Source of the DNA: Rhodococcus oryzae
GTDB lineage: Bacteria > Actinomycetota > Actinomycetes > Mycobacteriales > Mycobacteriaceae
Reading direction: 5' to 3'
DNA: 64,000 nt
Assembly: GCF_005049235.1 (NCBI RefSeq)
Contig: NZ_SUMD01000004.1
Span: 1 to 64,000, forward strand
In this document: positions 1 to 7,888 of the stretch, piece after piece
Numbering within the stretch: the first letter of the stretch is position 1
Layout: every line of letters starts with the position of its first letter
Position numbers and translations under genes: made by a program
Notes under the pieces: model-generated
What the model was told of the DNA's origin: nothing
What the model saw: the letters and a program-made list of their open reading frames with translations, nothing else
The model's database searches: none

Positions 1-342
1 CTGTACGTGGCGGCGAAGGAGCTGCAGGCGCCGTACGACCTGGTGGTCGAGGTGGCCAAGGAGGGCAAGCTGCCCGTCACGATGTTCACCGCTGGCGGCA
101 TCGCCACTCCGGCCGATGCGGCGATGATGATGCAGCTGGGCGCGGAGGGTGTGTTCGTCGGTTCGGGCATCTTCAAGTCCGGCAACCCGGCCGAGCGTGC
201 GGCCGCGATCGTCAAGGCCACCACCTTCTTCGACGACCCGGATGTGCTGGCGAAGGTCTCCCGCGGTCTGGGTGAGGCGATGGTCGGCATCAACGTCGAC
301 GATCTGCCGGTCGCGCACCGCCTCGCCGAGCGCGGCTGGTGA
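1..342 (+). CDS. pdxS: PdxS, pyridoxal 5'-phosphate synthase lyase subunit (C-terminal part)
   Basis: The 5' end is cut off by the window; 113 residues remain. PdxS condenses ribose 5-phosphate (or ribulose 5-phosphate), glyceraldehyde 3-phosphate and ammonia into PLP; PdxT supplies the ammonia. The visible part is the last third of the (beta/alpha)8 barrel, with the phosphate-binding loops [12 protein letters not shown] and FVGSGIFKS and a conserved tail ending AHRLAERGW. The catalytic lysines lie in the missing part. In M. tuberculosis pdxS, tesB and pdxT are neighbours. Here pdxT is about 9.9 kb away because an accessory block is inserted, so the two subunits are unlikely to share a transcript. 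A strong hairpin follows the stop codon. Confidence 0.95.
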   Translation: MYVAAKELQAPYDLVVEVAKEGKLPVTMFTAGGIATPADAAMMMQLGAEGVFVGSGIFKSGNPAERAAAIVKATTFFDDPDVLAKVSRGLGEAMVGINVDDLPVAHRLAERGW

Positions 343-370
343 TCGGCGGCGCTTGATCGCCTGAATTCTC

Positions 371-405
371 GACGCGGCCCCGCATCCCTGATGCGGGGCC
401 GCGTC
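371..405 (+). terminator. Hairpin terminator after pdxS
   Basis: A perfect 16-bp inverted repeat (371-386 with 390-405) with a 3-nt loop lies 28 bp after the pdxS stop and is followed by GTTGC. There is no long T run, as is usual in high-GC actinobacteria. It separates pdxS from tesB. Confidence 0.8.
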
Positions 406-441
406 GTTGCTAGCGTGAGCACCGGTCGAAAGGGGTACGCC

Positions 442-1260
442 ATGTCGTCCATCGAAGAGATCCTGGAACTCGAACGGCTGGAGAAGGACATCTTCCGCGG
501 CATCGTCGCGGATACGATGCTGACCCGGACGTTCGGCGGTCAGGTGGCGGGCCAGGCCCTGGTCTCCGCGGTCCGCACGGTCGACGAGCGGTACCGCGTG
601 CACTCGCTGCACGGTTACTTCCTGCGGCCGGGAAACCCGACGATCCCCACCGTCTTCCTCGTCGACCGGATCCGGGACGGCCGATCGTTCTGCACCCGCC
701 GGGTCACCGGGGTCCAGGACGGTCAGGCGATCTTCACCATGTCCGCCTCATTCCACGTGGGCGACATCGGAATCGAGCACGAGGACGAGATGCCCCCGGT
801 CCCGAACCCGGAGGACCTGCCCGACACCTCGGAGATGATGAGCGAGGAGCTGTCGTGGGAGTTCCGGGAGTGGGCCGACTGGGATCTGCGATTCGTGCCC
901 GAGGACAAGGTGACTCGGCGCAGGGGCGTCCCCGCGCAGCAACAGGTTTGGTTCCGGTACCGCCGCACGCTCCCCGAGGACCCCGTGTTCCACGTCTGCA
1001 CCCTCGCGTACATGAGCGACATGACGTTGCTCGGTTCGGCGAAGGTGCCGCACCCCGACGAGGACATCCAGCAGGCCTCGCTCGACCATGCGCTGTGGTT
1101 CATGCGGCCCTTCCGCGCCGATGAGTGGCTGCTCTACGACCAGTCCTCACCGTCCGCGGGGTTCGGCCGGGCGCTGACCCAGGGCCGGATCTTCGATCGC
1201 AGCGGGAACCTGGTCGCGGCGGTGGTCCAGGAGGGGCTGACCCGGTTGCTGCGGGACTGA
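442..1260 (+). CDS. tesB: Acyl-CoA thioesterase II (TesB)
   Basis: Predicted 272-aa cytoplasmic thioesterase hydrolysing acyl-CoA to free fatty acid and CoA. The length and sequence fit the TesB double-hotdog family. The N-terminal hotdog contains FGGQVAGQAL and the HGYFLRPG motif; the C-terminal hotdog contains SLDHALWFMRPF, followed by SPSAGFGRALTQGRIF and VVQEGLTR. These regions carry the Asp/Ser-Thr/Gln catalytic network of the family. The ATG at 442 was chosen because GAAAGGGG lies about 10 bp upstream and the protein then starts like its homologues; a GTG-type start at 391 would fall inside the terminator hairpin. The last 114 bp overlap the 3' end of the convergent permease gene. Confidence 0.93.
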   Translation: MSSIEEILELERLEKDIFRGIVADTMLTRTFGGQVAGQALVSAVRTVDERYRVHSLHGYFLRPGNPTIPTVFLVDRIRDGRSFCTRRVTGVQDGQAIFTMSASFHVGDIGIEHEDEMPPVPNPEDLPDTSEMMSEELSWEFREWADWDLRFVPEDKVTRRRGVPAQQQVWFRYRRTLPEDPVFHVCTLAYMSDMTLLGSAKVPHPDEDIQQASLDHALWFMRPFRADEWLLYDQSSPSAGFGRALTQGRIFDRSGNLVAAVVQEGLTRLLRD

Positions 1261-3063
1261 TCGGCCCACCCGGAGCCGCAACCGGCAGACCACGGCGTCG
1301 GTCTCGCGGCGCAGTGACCGGTCCAGCTCGTCGCCGCGGTGGTTCGGCAGGATCCGCTGCCACCCGGAGCCCGGCTCCACCTCGCCGATCACCACGACGA
1401 CCCGTCGGTCGGCGAGTTTGTTGTTGATGTACCGGACCATGGTCGGGGCCAGACCCTCCTCAGCGCCGTCGAGCAGCACGAGGCGGACCCCCGGGTGCCA
1501 GGCCTCCCACGCCTTGGTGAAGGCGCGCGGCGATTCCCCGGTCGGGCACACCCGGACGGCGACGACGTCGCTGCCGATGGACAGTCCGGCGGAGATCGCC
1601 TCACGGCTCAGTTCGGAGACCTCGGCCACCGGAACGAGGACGACGGTGCCCTGTGCGGCGGGCGCGGCGGGCACCTCGCCGAGGTGCAATCGGTCGCCGA
1701 TGGCGGCGTAGGCCGCCCGCACCCGCTCCATCAGGAACACGATCAGGGGCAGGGCAACCACGATGAGCCACGCGCCCTCGGTGAGCTTCATCGCGGTCGT
1801 CACGAGCGCGGCGACGGCCGTCAGGGTCGCGCCGAGTCCGTTGAGGCAGGCGCGCCACCGCCAGCCGGCGGCCCGGGTCAGCAGCCAGTGCCGGACCAAA
1901 CCGGCCTGGGCGATGGTGAAGCCGACGAAAACCCCGATCGCGAACAGCGGAACCAGGGCGTTCATGCTGCCCCGTGAACCGATCAACAGCACGGCGGCGA
2001 ACAGACCGAGGGCGAGCACGCCGTATCGGTAGACCTCGCGGGCGGTCCGCAGCGCGAAACGGTGCGGCAGGCAGTTGTCGTCGGCGAGCAGGCGCATCAG
2101 CGTCGGCAGGCCGCCGTAGGAGGTGTTCGCGGCGAGGGCGAGCAGAAGGACGGTCGCGAATTGCACCACGTAGTAACCGAACCCGTGTCCGAGAGAGGCC
2201 TCGGTGAGCTGGGAGAGCACCGTGGTGCCCTCGGCCGGGTGCAGCGCGAACTTTCCGATGAGGACGGCGAGTCCGATCAGCATGGTGCCGAGCAGGATTC
2301 CGAGCGCGACCTCGGCGCGTTGCGCGCTCTTCACCCGCGGCTCGCGGAAGCTTGGCACCGCGTTCGCGATGGCCTCCACGCCGGTGAGGGCGGCGCAGCC
2401 GCTGGAGAATGCCTTGAGCAGCAACAGGACCCCGACGGTCTGGACATTGGCCGCGACGGCGGTGCCCTCGGTGGTGCTGAGCGGTTCCGAACGCAGCAGC
2501 CCGGCGATGATCACGGTGAAGATGCTGAGCACGAAGACCGCGGTCGGGACCATGAACGCCCTGGCGCTGTCCGCGATCCCGCGAAGGTTCAGCGCTGTGA
2601 TCCCGACGAGGACGGCCAGGCAGATCCAGACGGTGTGGGGGAGCAGGGCGGGAAACGCGGAGGTGAGTGCGGCGACGCCCGCGGCGATGGAGACCGCGAC
2701 GTTGAGGATGTAGTCGATCACCAGGGCGGCGGCGGCGACGAGCCCGGTGCGGTGGCCCAGCCGGGCACGGGCGACGGCATACGCGCCGCCACCGTTCGGG
2801 AAGGCCGCGATGAGTTGACGGTAGGACGCGACGAGCACCGCGAGCAGCGCCGCGATGGCGAGGGTGACGGGCAGTGTGTAGCCCAGCCCGGCGCCACCCG
2901 CGACCGCGAGGACGAGAACGATCGCCTCCGGTCCGTAGGACACCGACGCCATGGCGTCCAGGGAGAGTCCGGCGAGGCCGGTGGAGACCGAGAGCTTGTG
3001 TCGATCGGCCTTGCGCTTGGGGCGTCCGGTGCGGGGTGCCCGTATGAGCAGTGCGGTGGTCAC
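1147..3063 (-). CDS. APC-family amino acid permease with cytosolic C-terminal domain
   Basis: The 638-aa frame starts at GTG 3063. After a basic N-terminus it has the APC signature (LSLDAMASVSYGPEAIVL), the segment FPNGGGAYAVARARLG, and about twelve hydrophobic helices up to about residue 450. A soluble domain follows (residues 480-600) with VVLVPVAEVSEL, resembling the cytosolic tails of KUP/APC-type transporters. The substrate cannot be read from sequence. The last ~38 residues (after VVCRLRLRVG) are arginine/glutamine-rich and lie opposite tesB; they look like read-through past the ancestral end. The CaCA exchanger lies 99 bp upstream on the same strand, so the two may be co-transcribed. 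Confidence 0.85.
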   Translation of the reverse strand: MTTALLIRAPRTGRPKRKADRHKLSVSTGLAGLSLDAMASVSYGPEAIVLVLAVAGGAGLGYTLPVTLAIAALLAVLVASYRQLIAAFPNGGGAYAVARARLGHRTGLVAAAALVIDYILNVAVSIAAGVAALTSAFPALLPHTVWICLAVLVGITALNLRGIADSARAFMVPTAVFVLSIFTVIIAGLLRSEPLSTTEGTAVAANVQTVGVLLLLKAFSSGCAALTGVEAIANAVPSFREPRVKSAQRAEVALGILLGTMLIGLAVLIGKFALHPAEGTTVLSQLTEASLGHGFGYYVVQFATVLLLALAANTSYGGLPTLMRLLADDNCLPHRFALRTAREVYRYGVLALGLFAAVLLIGSRGSMNALVPLFAIGVFVGFTIAQAGLVRHWLLTRAAGWRWRACLNGLGATLTAVAALVTTAMKLTEGAWLIVVALPLIVFLMERVRAAYAAIGDRLHLGEVPAAPAAQGTVVLVPVAEVSELSREAISAGLSIGSDVVAVRVCPTGESPRAFTKAWEAWHPGVRLVLLDGAEEGLAPTMVRYINNKLADRRVVVVIGEVEPGSGWQRILPNHRGDELDRSLRRETDAVVCRLRLRVGRSVPQQPGQPLLDHRRDQVPAAIEDPALGQRPAEPRGR

Positions 3064-3162
3064 CGAGCGAGTGTCGTCCCGGATCGCGTGTGTACCAGCG
3101 GTCTTGACGTTTCCCTGATGAGATCGGTCGCGCTCTTGATGCGGCGTGGACGCCGCTGGGAG

Positions 3163-4479
3163 TCAATCGTGCACAGGGCCCGTGCGGGTGAACGGCGCGG
3201 CGAGGGTGGGGCCGAGATGCCTACGGTTGATCGCCAACGCGACCAGCGCCACGACTGCGTAGGCCCCGCACAGGATCATCCGCCCCTGGGTCGAGGTGAT
3301 CGAGAACTGGACGAGGAAAAGGGCCAGCAGAGCCCAGGCGAACCAGCGGTTGAACCACAGGGCGAGGATCAGGGCGACCCCCATCATCGTCTGGGTGGCG
3401 GTCAGCAGCATCTCCTCGACCTGGCGTGCGTCGAGCATGAGGGCGGGGCCGCCGCCACCGGCGAGATGGGCCAGCGGCAGTGATCCCACCAGCAGGGTCC
3501 ATTGATTGACCTTCGACGAGATCAGCATCGTGATCGCGGCCGTGCCCTTGCCGCGCGCGGCGAAGATGATCGCGATGATGAACTCGGGTGCCTCGGAGGC
3601 GAGTGGGGCGAGCCACTGCACGAGCAGGAACTGATCCACGCCGAGTTCGGTGCCCGCGTTGACGAGGCTGTTCGCGAAGGGTGCCGCGCAGGCGACGATG
3701 ACCGCGGCCGCGACGACGAACATCGCGATCACCGTAGTCCGGCGCGCCCTGTCCGGCAATGCGCCGATCGCGGCGGCGGCACCGATCAGATCGGGTTCCT
3801 CGACCTCGCCGCCGGACAGTCGGTAGAGGTAGAAGCCGAACCAGGCGAGCAGGGCGATACCGAACACGAGGTGGATCTGACCCGTCGCCGGGATGACGAA
3901 CGCCGCGACGCCTGCGACGAGGAGGAACCCGAGCTCCACGCGATTGCCGGACTCGAGGGCCAACGCCGAGACCGGTTTGCCGGTGAGCTTCTTCGCGACC
4001 GCGATCGAGACCAGCACCACCAGGGGCCACCCGATGCCCATCAGCAGCCTGTTCGAGCCGGTCATGTTGGCCGCCGCGTACTGCGCGTAGGTGGGGTCGT
4101 GTCCGGCGGTGAAGGCGTAGTAGAGATCGACCGCGTACTCGGGGAGTACCGCGATCAGGGCGAGGACGGCGATCGCCAGGCCGCCGGAGACATCGATCTG
4201 TGCGGCCTCGGCTGCCCAGGCGAGCAGGAAGCTCGCCGCCACCACCGCGGCCCCGTAGATCAGCAGCGCCGCTGTCGAATTCGGGTGCATGCCCGAGAGC
4301 CGGAGTGCGAGGGCGGGAAGAATGAACGCCGAAGTAATTCCCAGTGATCGCGGCAATGTGCCGCGGTATGTCGGAATATCGGGTGTATCTATTTTTCTCG
4401 AATTCGGTGAAATGGGTCTCAGGCCTTCGGTCAACGGCCGCAGACTCGTCTGATCCGGACGGGGAGAGTCTTCGGCCAA
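3163..4479 (-). CDS. Sodium/calcium exchanger (CaCA family) membrane protein
   Basis: Predicted integral membrane cation antiporter of up to 438 aa. It has two homologous halves, each with a CaCA alpha-repeat-like motif: VLALIAVLPEYAVDLYY near residue 105 and PLASEAPEFIIAIIFAARGK near residue 290. The acidic residues in PEY and PEF are the expected ion ligands. Roughly eleven hydrophobic segments are visible. The transported ion is an inference. The start is uncertain: TTG 4479 gives a 45-residue polar leader, whereas a TTG just before PRSLGITSAF would start directly at the first helix. The first ~100 codons and the upstream DNA are less GC-rich than the neighbours. Confidence 0.8.
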   Translation of the reverse strand: MAEDSPRPDQTSLRPLTEGLRPISPNSRKIDTPDIPTYRGTLPRSLGITSAFILPALALRLSGMHPNSTAALLIYGAAVVAASFLLAWAAEAAQIDVSGGLAIAVLALIAVLPEYAVDLYYAFTAGHDPTYAQYAAANMTGSNRLLMGIGWPLVVLVSIAVAKKLTGKPVSALALESGNRVELGFLLVAGVAAFVIPATGQIHLVFGIALLAWFGFYLYRLSGGEVEEPDLIGAAAAIGALPDRARRTTVIAMFVVAAAVIVACAAPFANSLVNAGTELGVDQFLLVQWLAPLASEAPEFIIAIIFAARGKGTAAITMLISSKVNQWTLLVGSLPLAHLAGGGGPALMLDARQVEEMLLTATQTMMGVALILALWFNRWFAWALLALFLVQFSITSTQGRMILCGAYAVVALVALAINRRHLGPTLAAPFTRTGPVHD

Positions 4480-4825
4480 CGGTGGTGTTGGTCCGAAGGT
4501 CTCGCTCGCCGAACAGCTTTCGTGCGCACCGTCCGGTGGATGACCGGGCGCATTCTGGCGCCAGCATGTCGACCATCCGCCTCTGCCCGACCGCGTCAGG
4601 ATATCCAGAGTGAACTACTCCCCTTCGTTTTCGAATGCTAGCGGGGTTCCTTTGGGAAGCAAATTCGTGGTATTGGCTGAATTCGGAATTCGGTCGCGCA
4701 CTCCGATTAGTTCGGTTGCCCGCAATGGCGTGGGTGCGCCCACCGGGTTCACATGTCGTTTCGGCCGGACGGTTCGTCGACCGACGCGGTGACGACGAAA
4801 TCCGGGAAAGAAACCCGGACGGGGA

Positions 4826-4852
4826 TGTCGAGAACCCGTGACTTGCTTCGTC
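4826..4852 (+). promoter_or_regulatory. Candidate ECF42-type promoter for the YCII gene
   Basis: TGTCGA at 4826-4831, then 17 nt, then CGTC at 4849-4852. From memory of the ECF42 literature, sigma factors encoded beside DGPF/YCII proteins recognise a TGTCGA -35 and a CGA/TC-like -10 upstream of the DGPF gene. The YCII ATG is 53 bp downstream and the sigma gene overlaps YCII, so the site would give positive autoregulation. Assignment is by motif only. Confidence 0.55.
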
Positions 4853-4862
4853 CCTGTGGTGA

Positions 4863-4884
4863 GTGCGACCACAATGGGTCGCAC
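4863..4884 (+). repeat. Inverted repeat in the YCII leader
   Basis: GTGCGACC (4863-4870) and GGTCGCAC (4877-4884) form a perfect 8-bp inverted repeat with a 6-nt spacer. It lies between the candidate promoter and the ribosome binding site of the YCII gene. It could be a leader hairpin or a regulator site; nothing more can be said. Confidence 0.5.
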
Positions 4885-4904
4885 CAGCACCGAGGAGAAA
4901 CACG

Positions 4905-5312
4905 ATGGCCAAGTACCTGCTGCTCAAGCACTACCGCGGCGCCCCGGCTGCGGTCAACGACGTACCCATGGACAAGTGGACGCCGGAGGAGATCTCGGCC
5001 CACGTGCAGTACATGCAGGACTTCGCGGACCGGCTCGAGGGGACCGGAGAGTTCGTCGACGGTCAGGCGCTCGCTCCTGAGGGGACCTTCGTCCGATACG
5101 ACGGCGAGGGGCGCCCGCCGGTCACCGACGGCCCGTTCGCCGAGACCAAGGACCTCATCGCCGGTTGGATGGTGATCGACGTCGACAATTACGAGCGCGC
5201 CGTCGAACTGGCCGGGGAACTGTCGGCCGCGCCTGGGGCTGGTGGGAAGCCGATCCACGAGTGGCTCGAGGTGCGCCCGTTCCTGACCGCGCCGCCCACC
5301 ATCACGGAGTGA
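4905..5312 (+). CDS. YCII/DGPF-domain protein
   Basis: Small 135-aa cytoplasmic protein of the YCII-related (DGPF) family. It has the N-terminal strand MAKYLLLKHY, the family hallmark VTDGPFAETKDLIAGW near residues 75-90, and a C-terminal VRPF. The biochemical role of the family is unknown, but DGPF proteins are commonly encoded beside, and controlled by, ECF42-type sigma factors. The ATG at 4905 follows a GGAG ribosome binding site with 7-nt spacing; the upstream in-frame GTG at 4863 lies in the inverted repeat and is unlikely. The stop overlaps the GTG of the sigma-factor gene, so the two are translationally coupled. Confidence 0.9.
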   Translation: MAKYLLLKHYRGAPAAVNDVPMDKWTPEEISAHVQYMQDFADRLEGTGEFVDGQALAPEGTFVRYDGEGRPPVTDGPFAETKDLIAGWMVIDVDNYERAVELAGELSAAPGAGGKPIHEWLEVRPFLTAPPTITE

Positions 5313-6463
5313 CCCCTCCGGTGGACGAGGTCCTGATCCGGGGTCTCACACCACACGTCCTCGGAATCCTCGTCCGCCGCGGAGCAGATTTCGCGGCGGC
5401 CGAGGATGCCGTGCAGGACGCGCTGGTCGAGGCGGTTCGCGTCTGGCCTGCCGACGCGCCACGGGACCCGAAGGGCTGGCTGGTCGCGGTGGCCTGGCGC
5501 AAGTTCCTCGACGCCACGAAGGCGAACGTGGCCCGCCGCAGGCGTGAGGATGTCGTCGATGACCAGCCGGCGCCCGGTCCCGCGCCCGCGGTGGACGACA
5601 CGCTGCAGCTCTACTTCCTGTGCGCGCACCCCTCGCTGACGCCGTCGTCTGCGGTCGCGCTCACGCTGCGTGCCGTCGGCGGGCTGACCACCCGCCAGAT
5701 CGCCCAGGCCTACCTGGTGCCCGAGGCGACCATGGCGCAGCGCATCAGCCGAGCCAAGCGCACCGTTTCGGGCGTGCGGCTCGACCAGCCCGGCGACGTC
5801 GCCACGGTGCTGCGCGTTCTCTATCTGGTCTTCAACGAGGGCTACTCCGGCGACGTGGACCTCGCCGCCGAGGCCATCCGGCTCACCCGGCAGCTCGCGG
5901 CCGCCATCGACCATCCCGAGGTGGCGGGGCTGCTCGCCCTGATGCTGCTCCACCATGCCCGGCGCGCGGCCCGGACCGCGGCCGACGGCAGCCTGGTACC
6001 GCTCGCCGAGCAGGACCGCGGCCGGTGGGACACCGAGTCGATCGCCGAGGGCGTCGAGATCCTGCAGGCGGCCCTCGCCCGCGACCGGCTCGGTGAGTTC
6101 CAGGCCCAGGCCGCCATCGCGGCACTCCACGCCGACGCGCCGACCGCCGAGGAGACCGATTGGGTGCAGATCGTCGAGTGGTACGACGAGCTCGAGCGCC
6201 TGACAGACAGCCCGGTCGTCCGGCTCAACCGCGCGGTGGCCGTCGGCGAGGCCGACGGACCGCGCGCCGGCCTGGCGGCGCTTGCGGCGCTGGACGACTC
6301 GCTGCCCCGCCACGCGGCGGTGGCGGCGTACCTCCACGAGCGTGACGGCGACCTGGCTACGGCGGCACGGCTGTACGCCGAGGCGGCACTGAAGGCGCCC
6401 AACCTCGCAGAGCGCGATCACCTGACACGCCAGGCCGCCCGGCTCAATGCGCTCCGTGGGTAA
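5309..6463 (+). CDS. RNA polymerase sigma factor, ECF42-like, with C-terminal TPR-like extension
   Basis: Predicted 384-aa ECF sigma factor. Region 2 covers about residues 10-75 (RRGADFAAAEDAVQDALVEA, then DPKGWLVAVAWRKFLD). Region 4 covers about residues 100-160 (LTTRQIAQAYLVPEATMAQR). It is followed by a long helical extension of about 220 residues (VLRVLYLVFNEGYSG, RLNRAVAVGEADGP, AAYLHERDGDLATAARLY), typical of sigma factors paired with DGPF proteins. No anti-sigma gene is adjacent; in ECF42 the C-terminal extension is thought to take the regulatory part. GTG 5309 overlaps the YCII stop (GTGA); GTG 5321 is an alternative. Confidence 0.9.
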   Translation: MTPPVDEVLIRGLTPHVLGILVRRGADFAAAEDAVQDALVEAVRVWPADAPRDPKGWLVAVAWRKFLDATKANVARRRREDVVDDQPAPGPAPAVDDTLQLYFLCAHPSLTPSSAVALTLRAVGGLTTRQIAQAYLVPEATMAQRISRAKRTVSGVRLDQPGDVATVLRVLYLVFNEGYSGDVDLAAEAIRLTRQLAAAIDHPEVAGLLALMLLHHARRAARTAADGSLVPLAEQDRGRWDTESIAEGVEILQAALARDRLGEFQAQAAIAALHADAPTAEETDWVQIVEWYDELERLTDSPVVRLNRAVAVGEADGPRAGLAALAALDDSLPRHAAVAAYLHERDGDLATAARLYAEAALKAPNLAERDHLTRQAARLNALRG

Positions 6464-6513
6464 CGTCGGCGGGGATTGCGACGAAAGGGACATCGCGAGA
6501 CGTGCTCGCGGTC

Positions 6514-6524
6514 GGGGGGGGGGG
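6514..6524 (+). promoter_or_regulatory. G11 tract acting as ribosome binding region
   Basis: Eleven consecutive G residues end 4 nt before GTG 6529. The tract is the only Shine-Dalgarno-like sequence for the downstream gene, so its length sets the SD-start spacing. Homopolymers of this length are prone to slippage and to sequencing error. Confidence 0.55.
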
Positions 6525-6528
6525 ATCT

Positions 6529-7818
6529 GTGGGCAGACGTGGCGGGGGAGTCGGCGTCGATGTCGTGGTGATCGGGGCGGTGGTTGCCGTGGGGGTGGTG
6601 GTGGCCGGGCTGGTGAATGACATTGGCGGTGGGGAGTATTCGGCGCAGATTCCTGGGTGTGATGTCGTGGAACCAGCGGTCGAGCCGCAGCGTGTGAACT
6701 TTGGGTGGGTCGGTCACCGGAGCTACGACAACCCGCAATACCCGTGGTTCTCCGGGCCCAAGGCGACCGCAATGACAGCGGCCCTCGCTGAGGCACTACC
6801 CGAGGACAGCGAGCTCGTGTTCGCACCTCCATCTCAATCGCTGTCTTTCGAGCCGATCCTCGGCGTGTACGAGGAGTCGAACCTTCCCGAGGGTGTGGCC
6901 GCCGAGGACGTCGGTGGATCGACATCTGCGCAGGGAACACTCACGCGCGGCGAGTCCTCTGGTTTGCTAACGGTCGACGTGCGTCGCGCGCTGTCGACGG
7001 AGCTCCCGCCCTGCGTGGCAGGTGAACTCGACCGTCGCTCGACACTCCCGGATGGGGCTGTCCTCGACATCGAGGAAACGGCTCACGGGCGCGCCCGCTC
7101 CGTCATGGCGTACCTGCCGGATGGAACGGGCATGTGGGTTCGTGCGGAGGGCGAGGAGTCGGGACCGGCGTCACTGACGATCGAAGAGCTCACCGCCATC
7201 GTGACCGCGCCCGGCCTTCGGGTGACCGCTCCGGTGCCGGCCGGGACTCTGTCGCCCCCGGAGCCCTGCTCCGCGAAAGAGGACGAGCCCGCCACCTATG
7301 AGTTCGACAGGGCGACGGTGGATCGGCTCAACGGGGCGCTGGATGACCACTGGCGCTTGCCGTCGGCGGGTCCGGCGACCCTCGACCGTCCGCTCGGCTC
7401 TCTGCGGCTTTCCGATCTGGACGCCGGCCGCAGTGGTGTCTGCGAGGAGTTGACGGTGACGACACCGGAGGCGAAAAGCCGCTTGCGCGTGTCGATTGTC
7501 GCCGAAGCGCCCCCTCGGGTGGAGGAGCCTGAGCGTCCACATGGACCGCGACGGTCCATCTCGACGCTTCCGGATGGGACGGTGGTCGAACGGGTCGAGG
7601 CCGCGCCATCGGTTGCTGAGGGCCCTGACAGCGCGAAGGCGACGGAGACGATCCGATCGGTCACGGCCACCAAGCCGTCGGGTATCCAGATCCGGGTGAG
7701 TTCGTCGGCGCAGGCTCCGGCCGATCCGCTGGGCATCGACGAACTCGAAGCCATCGCGGCCGCCCCTGGGCTGGAGTTGCAGTTCTCCCGTACGTGTCGG
7801 CGGCCGGGCGTAGACTAG
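6529..7818 (+). CDS. Membrane-anchored protein with two copies of a novel domain
   Basis: The product (429 aa) is not recognised. A glycine/arginine-rich start leads into one transmembrane helix (VVVIGAVVAVGVVVAGLV, about residues 13-30), with the rest predicted outside. The extracytoplasmic part contains two related segments of about 150 residues. The first has STLPDGAVLDIEE and later IEELTAIVTAPGL; the second has STLPDGTVVERVE and IDELEAIAAAPGL. Each also has a central cysteine. GTG 6529 follows the G11 tract; the in-frame GTG 6502 upstream would translate through the tract and is less likely. It sits between the sigma factor (65 bp upstream) and the damage-inducible HNH gene. The function is unknown. 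Confidence 0.7.
   Translation: MGRRGGGVGVDVVVIGAVVAVGVVVAGLVNDIGGGEYSAQIPGCDVVEPAVEPQRVNFGWVGHRSYDNPQYPWFSGPKATAMTAALAEALPEDSELVFAPPSQSLSFEPILGVYEESNLPEGVAAEDVGGSTSAQGTLTRGESSGLLTVDVRRALSTELPPCVAGELDRRSTLPDGAVLDIEETAHGRARSVMAYLPDGTGMWVRAEGEESGPASLTIEELTAIVTAPGLRVTAPVPAGTLSPPEPCSAKEDEPATYEFDRATVDRLNGALDDHWRLPSAGPATLDRPLGSLRLSDLDAGRSGVCEELTVTTPEAKSRLRVSIVAEAPPRVEEPERPHGPRRSISTLPDGTVVERVEAAPSVAEGPDSAKATETIRSVTATKPSGIQIRVSSSAQAPADPLGIDELEAIAAAPGLELQFSRTCRRPGVD
7794..7816 (+). promoter_or_regulatory. RecA-NDp/PafBC-type promoter of the DUF222-HNH gene
   Basis: GTGTCGGCG (7794-7802), 8 nt, TAGACT (7811-7816). The published mycobacterial damage promoter is TTGTCRGTG-N8-TANNNT, bound with PafBC; this site matches 7 of 9 upstream positions and the whole -10. 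The upstream element is identical to that before ruvC in this window. It overlaps the 3' end of the preceding gene. Confidence 0.6.
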
Positions 7819-7831
7819 TACACATGTTCGA
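7816..7831 (+). promoter_or_regulatory. LexA (SOS) box overlapping a start codon
   Basis: TAGTACACATGTTCGA matches the actinobacterial SOS box TCGAAC-N4-GTTCGA at 10 of 12 positions; the right half is perfect. The ATG at 7824 lies inside the box, so LexA would block both promoter and start region. Several M. tuberculosis 13E12-family genes are known LexA targets. Confidence 0.65.
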
Positions 7832-7888
7832 TACCGGGGGTTTCGAGGTTGCGCCGCAGGTGAGAGTGCCTGCGGTGACGAGCCCGGC
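7824..7888 (+). other. Frame-shifted N-terminus of the DUF222-HNH gene
   Basis: ATG 7824 opens a frame reading MFDTGGFEVAPQVRVPAV, the type of start usual for this family, and then runs out of frame. Adding one G after 7877 (GTG-AC to GTG-GAC) joins it to the main frame as PAV-DEPGVDFEDGAAAL. The main frame has no ATG or GTG before 7889. Either a real 1-bp deletion or a sequencing error is likely. Confidence 0.65.

Larger units (their letters stand above)
4480..4904. other. 425-bp intergenic region, relatively AT-rich
   Basis: No credible gene is seen. The DNA is richer in A and T than the flanks (for example 4600-4720). It lies between the divergent exchanger and YCII genes and should hold both promoters. 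Two sites within it are listed separately: an ECF-type promoter (4826-4852) and an inverted repeat (4863-4884). Confidence 0.6.

Noticed and set aside
4905-6463. Sigma factor as a classical ECF with anti-sigma partner
   Set aside because: Neighbouring genes lack a zinc anti-sigma (HxxxCxxC) motif; the adjacent gene is a YCII protein and the sigma has its own long C-terminal extension.
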